15,983 bases of DNA, taken from NCBI GenBank assembly GCA_017354065.1, contig JAFMRN010000017.1, forward strand, positions 1 through 15,983, read 5' to 3'. Positions 6,674 to 12,718 of this stretch are shown piece after piece. This DNA is from Solirubrobacterales bacterium. Its GTDB lineage: Bacteria > Actinomycetota > Thermoleophilia > Solirubrobacterales > Solirubrobacteraceae. Position 1 is the stretch's first letter, and every line of letters starts with the position of its first letter. The position numbers and the translations under genes are program-made. The notes beneath the pieces are model-generated. The model was not told the origin of the DNA, ran no database searches, and saw only the letters and a program-made list of their open reading frames with translations.

Positions 6674-6735
6674 GGCATCCGGCCGCGCCTTAACGTTTAT
6701 ACCTCGCGGGATCGTCAAGGAATCCCGCGAGGTAT
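6672..6735 (+). promoter_or_regulatory. Putative replication-operon promoter with 14-bp inverted-repeat operator
   Basis: ATACCTCGCGGGAT (6699-6712) and ATCCCGCGAGGTAT (6722-6735) are perfect inverted repeats with a 9-bp spacer. TTGGCA at 6672-6677, an 18-bp spacer and TTTATA at 6696-6701 make a plausible though weak promoter whose -10 overlaps the left arm, the usual place for a repressor. The right arm ends eight bases before the AAGGAGG of the gene at 6754. In RNA the same arms would form a strong leader hairpin, so attenuation is an alternative. Confidence 0.55.
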
Positions 6736-6753
6736 TGCCTAGAAGGAGGCACC

Positions 6754-7158
6754 ATGCACGTATCGGATCGTGAAACCCGGACCATCGCGGAGGACGTCGC
6801 CAACGCGCGCGCGGCTCTGCTGAACGGCGGCCCGCCGGAAATCGCCGCGCTGTGTCTAGGCGATGAGGCCCGCGCCACGCTGGAGGCCATCGACCCAGCG
6901 GGCCGGCAGATGCTGGATCGCGCAGAGGCTCTGGGCGGCTCAGAGCTACGCGTCACAGTTGAGCTTGCGATAGGGCACCTAGCGGCTGCGCTCGACGGGT
7001 ACAACTTTGACGCTGAGCCGCTGGAGCGCGTGAAGTTCGGCCAGGAGGTCACAGAGCCGCTGCTGACCGATCAGTCGGGCGAGGGTCCTGGCGACGGCTC
7101 TTTCACGCTTGACGATCCGCGGCAGGCGGGGAAGTTCCGGCACTGGGGGATCATCTGA
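6754..7158 (+). CDS. Hypothetical protein, first gene of the replication operon
   Basis: A 134-residue acidic protein from ATG 6754 with a strong AAGGAGG (6743-6749) four bases upstream. The N-terminal two thirds look helical (RTIAEDVANARAALL, ARATLEAIDPAGRQMLDRAEALG, LRVTVELAIGHLAAALDGY); the tail is Gly/Asp-rich and ends KFRHWGII. No motif, membrane segment or family is recognised. It is first behind the 14-bp inverted repeat, so it is tightly controlled with the helicase. The next gene overlaps its stop as TGATG. Possible roles include a terminase small subunit, a replication accessory or an interference factor, all unsupported by sequence. Confidence 0.75.
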   Translation: MHVSDRETRTIAEDVANARAALLNGGPPEIAALCLGDEARATLEAIDPAGRQMLDRAEALGGSELRVTVELAIGHLAAALDGYNFDAEPLERVKFGQEVTEPLLTDQSGEGPGDGSFTLDDPRQAGKFRHWGII

Positions 7159-7652
7159 TGAGCGTGACGGCAGAAGTATCTAAGCCAGTTCGCTTCCGGG
7201 CTCGCCACCCGGATGGTCGCGTGGTCAACCCAGAGAAGGCCGCGGAGAACTACAAGCGCCAGGTCGAGCAGCCAACGCGGCGAGCTTCAGTTACTCAGAT
7301 GGTCCGCTTCGGCATTGCCATGCGCGAGCTGAAACGGAAGCGGGCACCACGCCAGGTCCCCACGGCGGCCGCCAGGCCGACCGCGGCTATCGGCCGACCG
7401 GGCCGAGCCTCTGGCCGACCGCGCGCACGTCGAGCCCCGCGACGCGCGGGAACCGCTAGCGGTTGCGCGCGCTCCGGTTCTGACCCTGGCGACTCTGGAG
7501 AACCCGCGCCGCCCTTAGGCGGCCTCACGTTCTGCTGTCCGCGCTGCGGGCGCACGGTGCGGATCCAGCGGGTGTGGTGGCAGCGAGCCCAGCTCCGGCT
7601 ACTCGGGTGGCGCCTGCCGCTCTGTCCTGACTGCTGGAGGACGGGCAAATGA
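7158..7652 (+). CDS. Arg-rich protein with C-terminal zinc ribbon
   Basis: A 164-residue protein in three parts. Residues 1-60 look globular and basic. Residues 61-115 are an Arg/Pro/Ala-rich, probably disordered stretch (RPTAAIGRPGRASGRPRARR). At the C-terminus, FCCPRCGRTVRIQ and PLCPDCW supply two CxxC pairs of a zinc ribbon. The highly basic linker and ribbon suggest nucleic-acid binding, perhaps at the origin next to the helicase. It is coupled to both neighbours, by TGATG at its start and ATGA at its end. The linker DNA contains GGCCGACCG three times (7375, 7392, 7413) and a perfect 14-bp palindrome, AACCGCTAGCGGTT, at 7451-7464. No family is recognised. Confidence 0.65.
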   Translation: MSVTAEVSKPVRFRARHPDGRVVNPEKAAENYKRQVEQPTRRASVTQMVRFGIAMRELKRKRAPRQVPTAAARPTAAIGRPGRASGRPRARRAPRRAGTASGCARSGSDPGDSGEPAPPLGGLTFCCPRCGRTVRIQRVWWQRAQLRLLGWRLPLCPDCWRTGK

Positions 7653-9013
7653 GCGCCGAGTCTTTGACTGCGGAGGCACTCCGGGCCGAACTTGCCGCGC
7701 TGCCCGAAGGCGATCCGAGACGCATTCTGATTGCGGAACGAATCGACCGAGAGAACGGAATCAACCACTACCCCGCCGGGAACGTGGTGCAGCATCCCAC
7801 AGCGGCAGAGATGCCCGAGAACCCCGTAAGGCTCATCAGGGCCAGCGACATCACTCCGCGACGGATCCAATGGCTCTGGACAGACCGACTACCGCTGCAA
7901 GACCTTGCAGTGCTCGCCGGTGAGCCCGGACTCGGCAAGTCCACAACCACCGCTCTGCTGGCCGCACAGGTCACGCGCGGCAAGCTCGACGGCGCACTGA
8001 ACGGGAAGCCGCGCTCGGTGCTGCTCGCCAGCGCTGAAGACGCCTTCGAGTCCGTCATATGGGGCAGGCTGAGCGCGGCCGGCGCCGACCTGACTCGGGT
8101 CTACAACGTCGAGCTAACCGGCGGACAGGTCACGATCCCAGACGATCTAGGCCGGATCGCTGAACGACTGGCCGACCTGGCAGCGAGCGGCGAGCCCGCG
8201 GCCCTGGTCGTTATCGATCCGATAGCCGCGTTTCTCGGCGGCATCGACTCACACAAAGACGCAGCCGTGCGGACAGCGCTGGCTCCGCTCGCCAAGATGG
8301 CTCAGGAGCAAGGACTCTGTGTGCTCGCGGTGGCGCATCTGAACAAGAGCGGGGCCGGGAAGCTGCTGGATCGGATCAGCGGCTCTGGTGCGTTCGGTGC
8401 TGCGCCGCGCTCGGTGCTGGCGTTCGCGCGGGACCCTGACGACTCGGCCGGCGAGCAGGGCTCACAGCGGGTGATCGTTCACGCCAAGTCGAATCATGGC
8501 GAGTACGCGCCGACTCTGGCCGCTCACGTCGAGAGTCGAGACGTTGCCGAGGTCGGCTCTGTCTCGCTGCTCGCACTGGACGGACTCTCGGCAGTCGGGC
8601 CGCAAGACCAGACCTCGGGGCAGAGCAGTACCAACGGCGCAGAGGTACAGGAGGCAATCGCAACCGTTCTGGCCGGCGGGCAGCGCGCGTCGAGCGAGGT
8701 CAAGAGCGCGGTGGCGGACTCCTGCTCGGTCACTCAGAGAACGGTCGAGAGGGCCGCTAAGCGGATGCGCGACGTGGGCGAGCTAACTATCACTGCGCAG
8801 GGCTTTCCGAAACAGACGTTTTGGGCTATCCCGCCGATACGCCAGAACCCGGTGCCACAGTCGCGACAGGCTCAGTCACGACAGGGTGTCGTAACTGAGC
8901 CTGTCGTGACTGCAAATCCCCCGGAAACACTGGGGATGCAGGGTGTCGAGAACCCCAGTCACGACAGTTCCGGCGACGTGTCGTCACTGGACGAATCGGG
9001 GGCCGAAACATGA
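7649..9013 (+). CDS. RepA-like AAA (AAA_25) replicative helicase
   Basis: A 454-residue RecA-fold ATPase. After an N-terminal region of about 75 residues, Walker A is GEPGLGKST (91-99), Walker B is ALVVIDPI (185-192), a sensor-like VAHLNKS lies at 228-234, and DRISGSGAFGAAPRSVLAF (241-259) is the hallmark run of the RepA/AAA_25 group. Residues about 325-393 look like a winged helix (CSVTQRTVERAAKRMRDVGEL), a likely DNA-binding domain. The last 55 residues are low-complexity (QSRQAQSRQ) because the DNA there is a repeat cluster. The family forms hexameric helicases that start replication of plasmids, phages and satellites. Its ATG overlaps the previous stop (ATGA). Confidence 0.85.
   Translation: MSAESLTAEALRAELAALPEGDPRRILIAERIDRENGINHYPAGNVVQHPTAAEMPENPVRLIRASDITPRRIQWLWTDRLPLQDLAVLAGEPGLGKSTTTALLAAQVTRGKLDGALNGKPRSVLLASAEDAFESVIWGRLSAAGADLTRVYNVELTGGQVTIPDDLGRIAERLADLAASGEPAALVVIDPIAAFLGGIDSHKDAAVRTALAPLAKMAQEQGLCVLAVAHLNKSGAGKLLDRISGSGAFGAAPRSVLAFARDPDDSAGEQGSQRVIVHAKSNHGEYAPTLAAHVESRDVAEVGSVSLLALDGLSAVGPQDQTSGQSSTNGAEVQEAIATVLAGGQRASSEVKSAVADSCSVTQRTVERAAKRMRDVGELTITAQGFPKQTFWAIPPIRQNPVPQSRQAQSRQGVVTEPVVTANPPETLGMQGVENPSHDSSGDVSSLDESGAET
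8858..8990. repeat. Iteron-like inverted repeat cluster, candidate replication origin
   Basis: Six 12-bp units of the form CAGTCACGACAG, in both orientations: 8858-8869 (one change) and 8873-8884 forward, 8887-8898 (changed) and 8901-8912 reverse, 8956-8967 forward, 8979-8990 reverse (changed). The first four build a near-perfect dyad: 8858-8883 pairs with 8887-8912 at 24 of 26 positions around GGG. A smaller dyad, ATCCCC/GGGGAT (8916-8921/8932-8937), follows. All of it lies inside the 3' coding end of the helicase gene. Phage lambda likewise carries its origin iterons inside the gene for its initiator. A bidirectional transcription barrier is the alternative. Confidence 0.7.
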
Positions 9014-9198
9014 CCGGCCGAGCCTCAGAATCAGCCCGCGCCGAGATGCAGCAAATCCTGAACCGGGCAGCGCGTCGCCTGCTAGCGGAACGTGAAGTGG
9101 AGGCGAGTCTCGACCGGCCGGTACCGGTCTCCGGTGCTGCCCGGAAGGACATCGACACGCTCGATAGCGGAACGGACCAGAGCCCGCCGCTCGTCTAG
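9010..9198 (+). CDS. Small hypothetical protein overlapping the integrase 3' end
   Basis: A 62-residue frame whose ATG overlaps the helicase stop as ATGA, the same coupling used by the genes before it. The first part is helical and basic (RAEMQQILNRAARRLLAEREVEAS); the rest looks unstructured. From 9082 on it is antisense to the end of the integrase gene, so its second half may simply reflect that coding sequence. No family is recognised. Operon spacing is the main support. Confidence 0.4.
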   Translation: MTGRASESARAEMQQILNRAARRLLAEREVEASLDRPVPVSGAARKDIDTLDSGTDQSPPLV

Positions 9199-10500
9199 CG
9201 TCAGGCTGTCGAAGTCGGCAACGGTAACGACCAACTCGGGGGCCGCAATGTCCCTGAGTTGGTCGCACTGTTCCTGTGCTTCGTCGCGTTCCTGGCGCAG
9301 CTCCGCGAGCCGCTGCACCGCTGCGGGCTCAGCCATAACGCCGGCCTCAGCGAAACCGGCCAGAGCCCGGTCGAGCGCCTCCTGCGCGGCCTCCAACACG
9401 GTCGCGGCGTCACGGGCCTTATCGTCGCTGCTCGCGCGGCCCGCCAGTTCCTCGCCCGCGCGTTTCGTCGCTTCGATCACGGCGGCTTCCACGCGCTCAG
9501 CGTTGATCGTCACGCGCCGCTCGCAGTCGTTCTGCGGTGGGCAACGGTAGATCGGGTAGGACTTGCCGGACTTGTTCGTGTGCGTGTTACCGACCACCAT
9601 GCGCGCGCCGCACGTCGCGCAACGCAGTACGCCCAACCGCGCGAGCAGCCGGTCAGACGCTGGTCTACGTCCGCGGTTCGCCGCGGCGAGATGCTTAGGC
9701 GACTTGCTCGCGCGTTGAGCTTGCCGCCACGTGTCCGGGTCAACGATGGCGGGATGGGCGGTTAGGTTTGCCAGCTTGCCGAAGTGGATCTCGCCGAGCA
9801 CAACGCGGGACTGCAGCAGTGCATGGGCGCCGTGATAGCTGCGCTCGATCCCGTTCGCCGCCAGATACTCGCGAACTGCCTTGATGGTCGCGCCCCTTGC
9901 GCGCATCTTGAACGCTTCCGCAACGACCGGCGCCAGCTTCGGATCGACAACCAGCACGCCATCGTGGCCGCGGACGTAACCTGGCGTGACGTTCGGGTAA
10001 GGCAGCACGCCACGCGCTACCGCGCGGCGCTGAGCGTCTCCGGCTTTCTCGGCCACGGACCTACGGTAATACTCGGAGAAGGCACCCATCATCGTCCCGT
10101 TAAGCCACTGGCCGGCGCTCGCCTCGGTGAGCTGGCCGAGGTCAACGGCGACTACCTGGCCGCCGGCCTGCTCGACACGCTCGATCACTTCCGTCTGTGT
10201 CGGAAGCGACCGAAACAGCCGATCGAAGTAGGCGGCCACAACCACGTCGGCGCGGCCTTCCTCAACCATCGCTACCGCGGCGCCGAGCCCTGGCCGCTTC
10301 GCTAGCGCCTTGCCGCCGGATACGTCCAGTTCCTCATAGACCTGCAGCAGCTTCAGACCGTCGCGCTCGCAGAAGGCAGCGATTCGGTCGCGCTGATCCT
10401 TCGGTGAGGCGAAGCTTTCACCCTCGCGGCCGTTCGTCTGGCTCACCCGGATGATGCCGACCGCGCGCTGCGTGCCTGACTTCGCCATGATCCCGCTCAT
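9082..10500 (-). CDS. int: Large serine integrase
   Basis: A 472-residue site-specific recombinase that joins attP to attB. The N-terminal catalytic domain has the nucleophile in GIIRVS (S20), then SPKDQRDRI and FDRLFRS. The recombinase domain follows. A zinc ribbon has C-x2-C in LRCATCGARMVVG and a second pair in YRCPPQNDCERR. A coiled-coil region (about 380-445) is rich in Ala/Glu/Arg. This is the standard large serine integrase layout at a usual length. ATG 10500 is chosen because AAAGGG lies seven bases upstream; ATG 10488 (MAKSG) and GTG 10542 are alternatives. The start codon overlaps the bcp start on the other strand. A TACAAT (10603-10598), possibly its -10, overlaps the left attP arm. 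Confidence 0.95.
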   Translation of the reverse strand: MSGIMAKSGTQRAVGIIRVSQTNGREGESFASPKDQRDRIAAFCERDGLKLLQVYEELDVSGGKALAKRPGLGAAVAMVEEGRADVVVAAYFDRLFRSLPTQTEVIERVEQAGGQVVAVDLGQLTEASAGQWLNGTMMGAFSEYYRRSVAEKAGDAQRRAVARGVLPYPNVTPGYVRGHDGVLVVDPKLAPVVAEAFKMRARGATIKAVREYLAANGIERSYHGAHALLQSRVVLGEIHFGKLANLTAHPAIVDPDTWRQAQRASKSPKHLAAANRGRRPASDRLLARLGVLRCATCGARMVVGNTHTNKSGKSYPIYRCPPQNDCERRVTINAERVEAAVIEATKRAGEELAGRASSDDKARDAATVLEAAQEALDRALAGFAEAGVMAEPAAVQRLAELRQERDEAQEQCDQLRDIAAPELVVTVADFDSLTLDERRALVRSAIERVDVLPGSTGDRYRPVETRLHFTFR

Positions 10501-10966
10501 GCCCAAACCCTTTGATGTAGGCGACCTAGCGCCTGACTTCACGCTGCCCGATTACGACGGGAATCCGGTCGCGCTCTCGGACTTCCGAGGCAAGACCATT
10601 GTACTGTTTTTCTACCCTAAGGCCGACACGCCGGGCTGTACGACCCAAGCTTGCGGGGTGCGCGACCATTCCGCCGACTACGAGAAGCTGGACGCGGTGG
10701 TGCTGGGTGTGTCGCCGGACGCGCCGGCGAAGATCAAGAAGTTCGTGGACAAGCACGAGCTGAACTTCACGCTGCTGGGCGATGAGGACCACGCGGTGGC
10801 GGAGAAGTACGGGGTGTGGGTGGAGAAGTCGATGTACGGGCGCAAGTACTACGGCAATGAGCGCACGACCTTCGTGATCGATTCGGCGGGCAAGATCACG
10901 CACGTGTTTCCGAAGGTGAAGCCGGGCGAGCACGACGCCAAAGTGCTCGCGGCGCTGGCCGAGTAG
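10499..10966 (+). CDS. bcp: Thiol peroxidase Bcp (PrxQ-type peroxiredoxin), element-host chimera
   Basis: A complete 155-residue peroxiredoxin that reduces hydroperoxides in the cytoplasm, using thioredoxin-type reductants in known family members. APDFTLPDYDG (11-21), FFYPKADTPGCTTQACGVRD with peroxidatic C47 and resolving C52, and the C-terminal FPKVKPGEHDAKVLAAL are all typical. Codons 1 to about 46 belong to the element and the rest to the host, with the seam in the 17-bp core at 10619-10635. The ATG at 10499 lacks a ribosome binding site and no intergenic space precedes it, because the integrase gene starts on the opposite strand at the same place. Any promoter must lie within the integrase coding sequence. 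In-frame ATGs at 10451 and 10487 exist, but the residues they add are not peroxiredoxin-like. Confidence 0.93.
   Translation: MPKPFDVGDLAPDFTLPDYDGNPVALSDFRGKTIVLFFYPKADTPGCTTQACGVRDHSADYEKLDAVVLGVSPDAPAKIKKFVDKHELNFTLLGDEDHAVAEKYGVWVEKSMYGRKYYGNERTTFVIDSAGKITHVFPKVKPGEHDAKVLAALAE
10602..10640. other. attR: right junction (element P arm, core, host B' half)
   Basis: TACTGTTTTT (10602-10611) is the integrase-arm inverted repeat matching 126-135 at the left end; the 17-bp core follows at 10619-10635, then host sequence CTGTACGACC. All of this is in frame and coding for bcp: the arm specifies Leu-Phe-Phe and the core Lys-Ala-Asp-Thr-Pro-Gly. The element's recombination site is therefore constrained as protein as well. 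Confidence 0.85.
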
Positions 10967-10980
10967 CCGGGCGTTCCCTG

Positions 10981-11010
10981 GCGGCTGCCGAATTCAAGAT
11001 CGGCAGCCGC
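10981..11010 (+). terminator. Hairpin terminator after bcp
   Basis: GCGGCTGCCGA (10981-10991) pairs perfectly with TCGGCAGCCGC (11000-11010) across an 8-base loop, 14 bp after the bcp stop. There is no U-tract. The 11-bp GC-rich stem directly behind a gene is typical of actinobacterial terminators. Confidence 0.7.
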
Positions 11011-11058
11011 GCCTGAACTGTCTCACCCGGCACCGGGGCTTCCCTAAGATGTGACGAT

Positions 11059-12576
11059 GTGAGGAAAGGGTTAGCGACCATCCCCGGGGCTGGTCCATCA
11101 ATCACGCGTTCTAATCCCTGGCAGGCGCTGGATGTTGGAACGGATCCCGTCGCCCTATCCCGCACACTCCGCGAGTGGCACAGCCGAGTGATCGGCGGGG
11201 CCTCCACCCAGGTACGCGCCGTGCGGGATGTAATAACCGCGAGCTGGCAGCGCAGCCTCGACGCGGGTGTTGCCGCAGACGCGGAGGCGGCACCGCTGGC
11301 GCTGTCCGGAGACCGGCTCCAGCGCGCGCGGGAGCAGTCACCGCTGGCATCAGCCGTTGAGGCGGTCATGGACACGCTTGGTGACATGGCTGCCGGTCAC
11401 GTCGTCGGGATCTCCGACGCCGATGCGCGCCTGTTGTGGGTGCTGGGGGAGCCGAGCATGGTCGACGCCGCCAAGGCGATGGGCTTCGAGGCCGGCGCCG
11501 ACTGGTCTGAGAGCGCGACCGGCACCAACGCGGTCGGGACCGCCGCCGCGGTTGACCACTCAGTGCAGGTCTTCTCGGCCGAGCACTTCGTTGAGGCGGC
11601 CCATGACTGGACCTGCTCGGCGGCGCCGATCCATGATCCGGAGACAGGCCAGCTGATCGGCGTGGTCGACCTGACCTCGCCGCTGCAGATCGCACATCCA
11701 TACACGCTGTCACTGGCCAACCTGGCCGCCAAGTCAGCCGAGGTGGAACTGCACATGCAGAACGTCGACCGGTTCGAGCGTCTGCGCCACCGCTGGGTGG
11801 AGGAGATCTCCCGGAAGTCGGCGCCCAGTGCGCTGTTGGATCGCGCCGGCAACGTGATCGCCACACGCGGCGTCCAGTGGCTGCCCCGGAGGACGGTGCT
11901 GGGGGGCCTCGACGATCTGATCCTGCCGGACGGGCGTCACGCCCAGGTGGAGCCCCTGGATGATGACGGCGCGATCCTGTGGATCGCCACCGCCGCCCAG
12001 GACCAACCGCCGCTGCATCTGGACATGCTCGGCACCAGCCCGCACGCGTGGTTCGACGGAGTCCCGAGCGAGCGCCGCCTGCGCGCCCTGGAGATCCTGA
12101 CGCTGCTGGCGCTGAACCCGGGCGGGCTGACCGCTGAGCAGCTTGCGCTCGGCCTGTACGGCGAGCGCGGCAGAACTGTCACGGTGCGCGCCCAGGTCCA
12201 CCGTCTGCGGATGCAGATCGGAGAGCAGGCGATCACGACCCAGCCCTACCGGCTCGCGGTGCCCGTTGAGGCCGACTGGCTGGAGGTCGAGCGGCTGATC
12301 GGTCAGGGCCGTCCGAGTGACGCGCTCGATCGCTATCCCGGGCCGCTGCTGCCCGAGTCGGAGTCAGAGCCGGTGGTCGAGCTGCGTGGCTGGCTGGAGG
12401 AATCGCTGCGGCGCAGCATCCTCACCACGGGTGATCCCGAGCTGCTGCTCCGCTGGCTTTCGCACCCCTCAGGTGCGCACGATCTGGCGGCTGCCCGCAC
12501 GCTGATCAACGTGCTGCCCCCGGGTGACCCGCGGCGCGCCTCCGCAACCGCGCGGGCAACTCTGATCGGGCGTTAG
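11059..12576 (+). CDS. GAF-domain transcriptional regulator with SARP/BTAD-like C-terminus
   Basis: A 505-residue cytoplasmic regulator. Residues about 45-240 contain a sensor like the N-terminus of AcoR-type regulators (VRDVITASWQRSLDAGV; a GAF core with WSESATGTNAVGTA and HDWTCSAAPIHDPETGQLIGVVDLT). There is no sigma-54 AAA domain. Instead residues about 345-460 look like a winged helix with BTAD-like tail (LEILTLLALNPGGLTAEQLALGLYG, VTVRAQVHRLRMQIG). In other bacteria such GAF proteins control alcohol, acetoin or aldehyde catabolism, which fits the PQQ and acetate genes nearby. The start GTG 11059 has no ribosome binding site; a TAAGAT (11045-11050) nine bases upstream may be the -10 of a leaderless transcript. 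Confidence 0.8.
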   Translation: MRKGLATIPGAGPSITRSNPWQALDVGTDPVALSRTLREWHSRVIGGASTQVRAVRDVITASWQRSLDAGVAADAEAAPLALSGDRLQRAREQSPLASAVEAVMDTLGDMAAGHVVGISDADARLLWVLGEPSMVDAAKAMGFEAGADWSESATGTNAVGTAAAVDHSVQVFSAEHFVEAAHDWTCSAAPIHDPETGQLIGVVDLTSPLQIAHPYTLSLANLAAKSAEVELHMQNVDRFERLRHRWVEEISRKSAPSALLDRAGNVIATRGVQWLPRRTVLGGLDDLILPDGRHAQVEPLDDDGAILWIATAAQDQPPLHLDMLGTSPHAWFDGVPSERRLRALEILTLLALNPGGLTAEQLALGLYGERGRTVTVRAQVHRLRMQIGEQAITTQPYRLAVPVEADWLEVERLIGQGRPSDALDRYPGPLLPESESEPVVELRGWLEESLRRSILTTGDPELLLRWLSHPSGAHDLAAARTLINVLPPGDPRRASATARATLIGR

Positions 12577-12718
12577 TTACCCGGCCCGCCTGGGGATCCG
12601 CCTACCCGGTCACACACGCGCAACGCGGAGGCAACCCCCCGGCCCATACGTTGGATTTTCCGCGGAGGTCGCCGGCGACGCGGTTCCATATCCACACTTC
12701 TTGGAGGAGGAGAGAGAC
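12577..12718. other. Gap between the GAF regulator and the acetate transporter
   Basis: About 140 bp without an ORF. I see a short palindrome TCCGCGGA and a strong ribosome binding site at its end, but no convincing promoter, hairpin or RNA gene. Confidence 0.4.

Larger units (their letters stand above)
104..10635. mobile_element. Integrated phage-satellite-like element with its own capsid and packaging genes
   Basis: The element is bounded by 17-bp direct repeats and split bcp halves, giving an excised circle of 10,515 bp. Its content is a large serine integrase, an HTH/excisionase-like protein, an AAA replicative helicase with an adjacent iteron-like cluster, and a head and packaging operon (portal, protease-capsid, connector, TerL, HNH). 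There is no tail, tape-measure, holin, endolysin or recognisable small terminase gene, and no remnant of one. From knowledge of the families, this set matches capsid-forming phage-inducible islands and the phiRv1-like mycobacterial elements. An alternative is a decayed prophage, but the operons are intact, tightly overlapped and free of frameshifts, which argues against decay. Confidence 0.85.

Noticed and set aside
7295..7870. 191-residue minus-strand frame across 7158-7652 and the helicase start
   Set aside because: It crosses two coupled plus-strand genes and has no ribosome binding site or recognisable motif.
10451..10498. Upstream extension of bcp to an earlier ATG
   Set aside because: The extra residues are antisense to the integrase N-terminus and do not resemble the start of any peroxiredoxin; MPKPFDVGD fits the family start.
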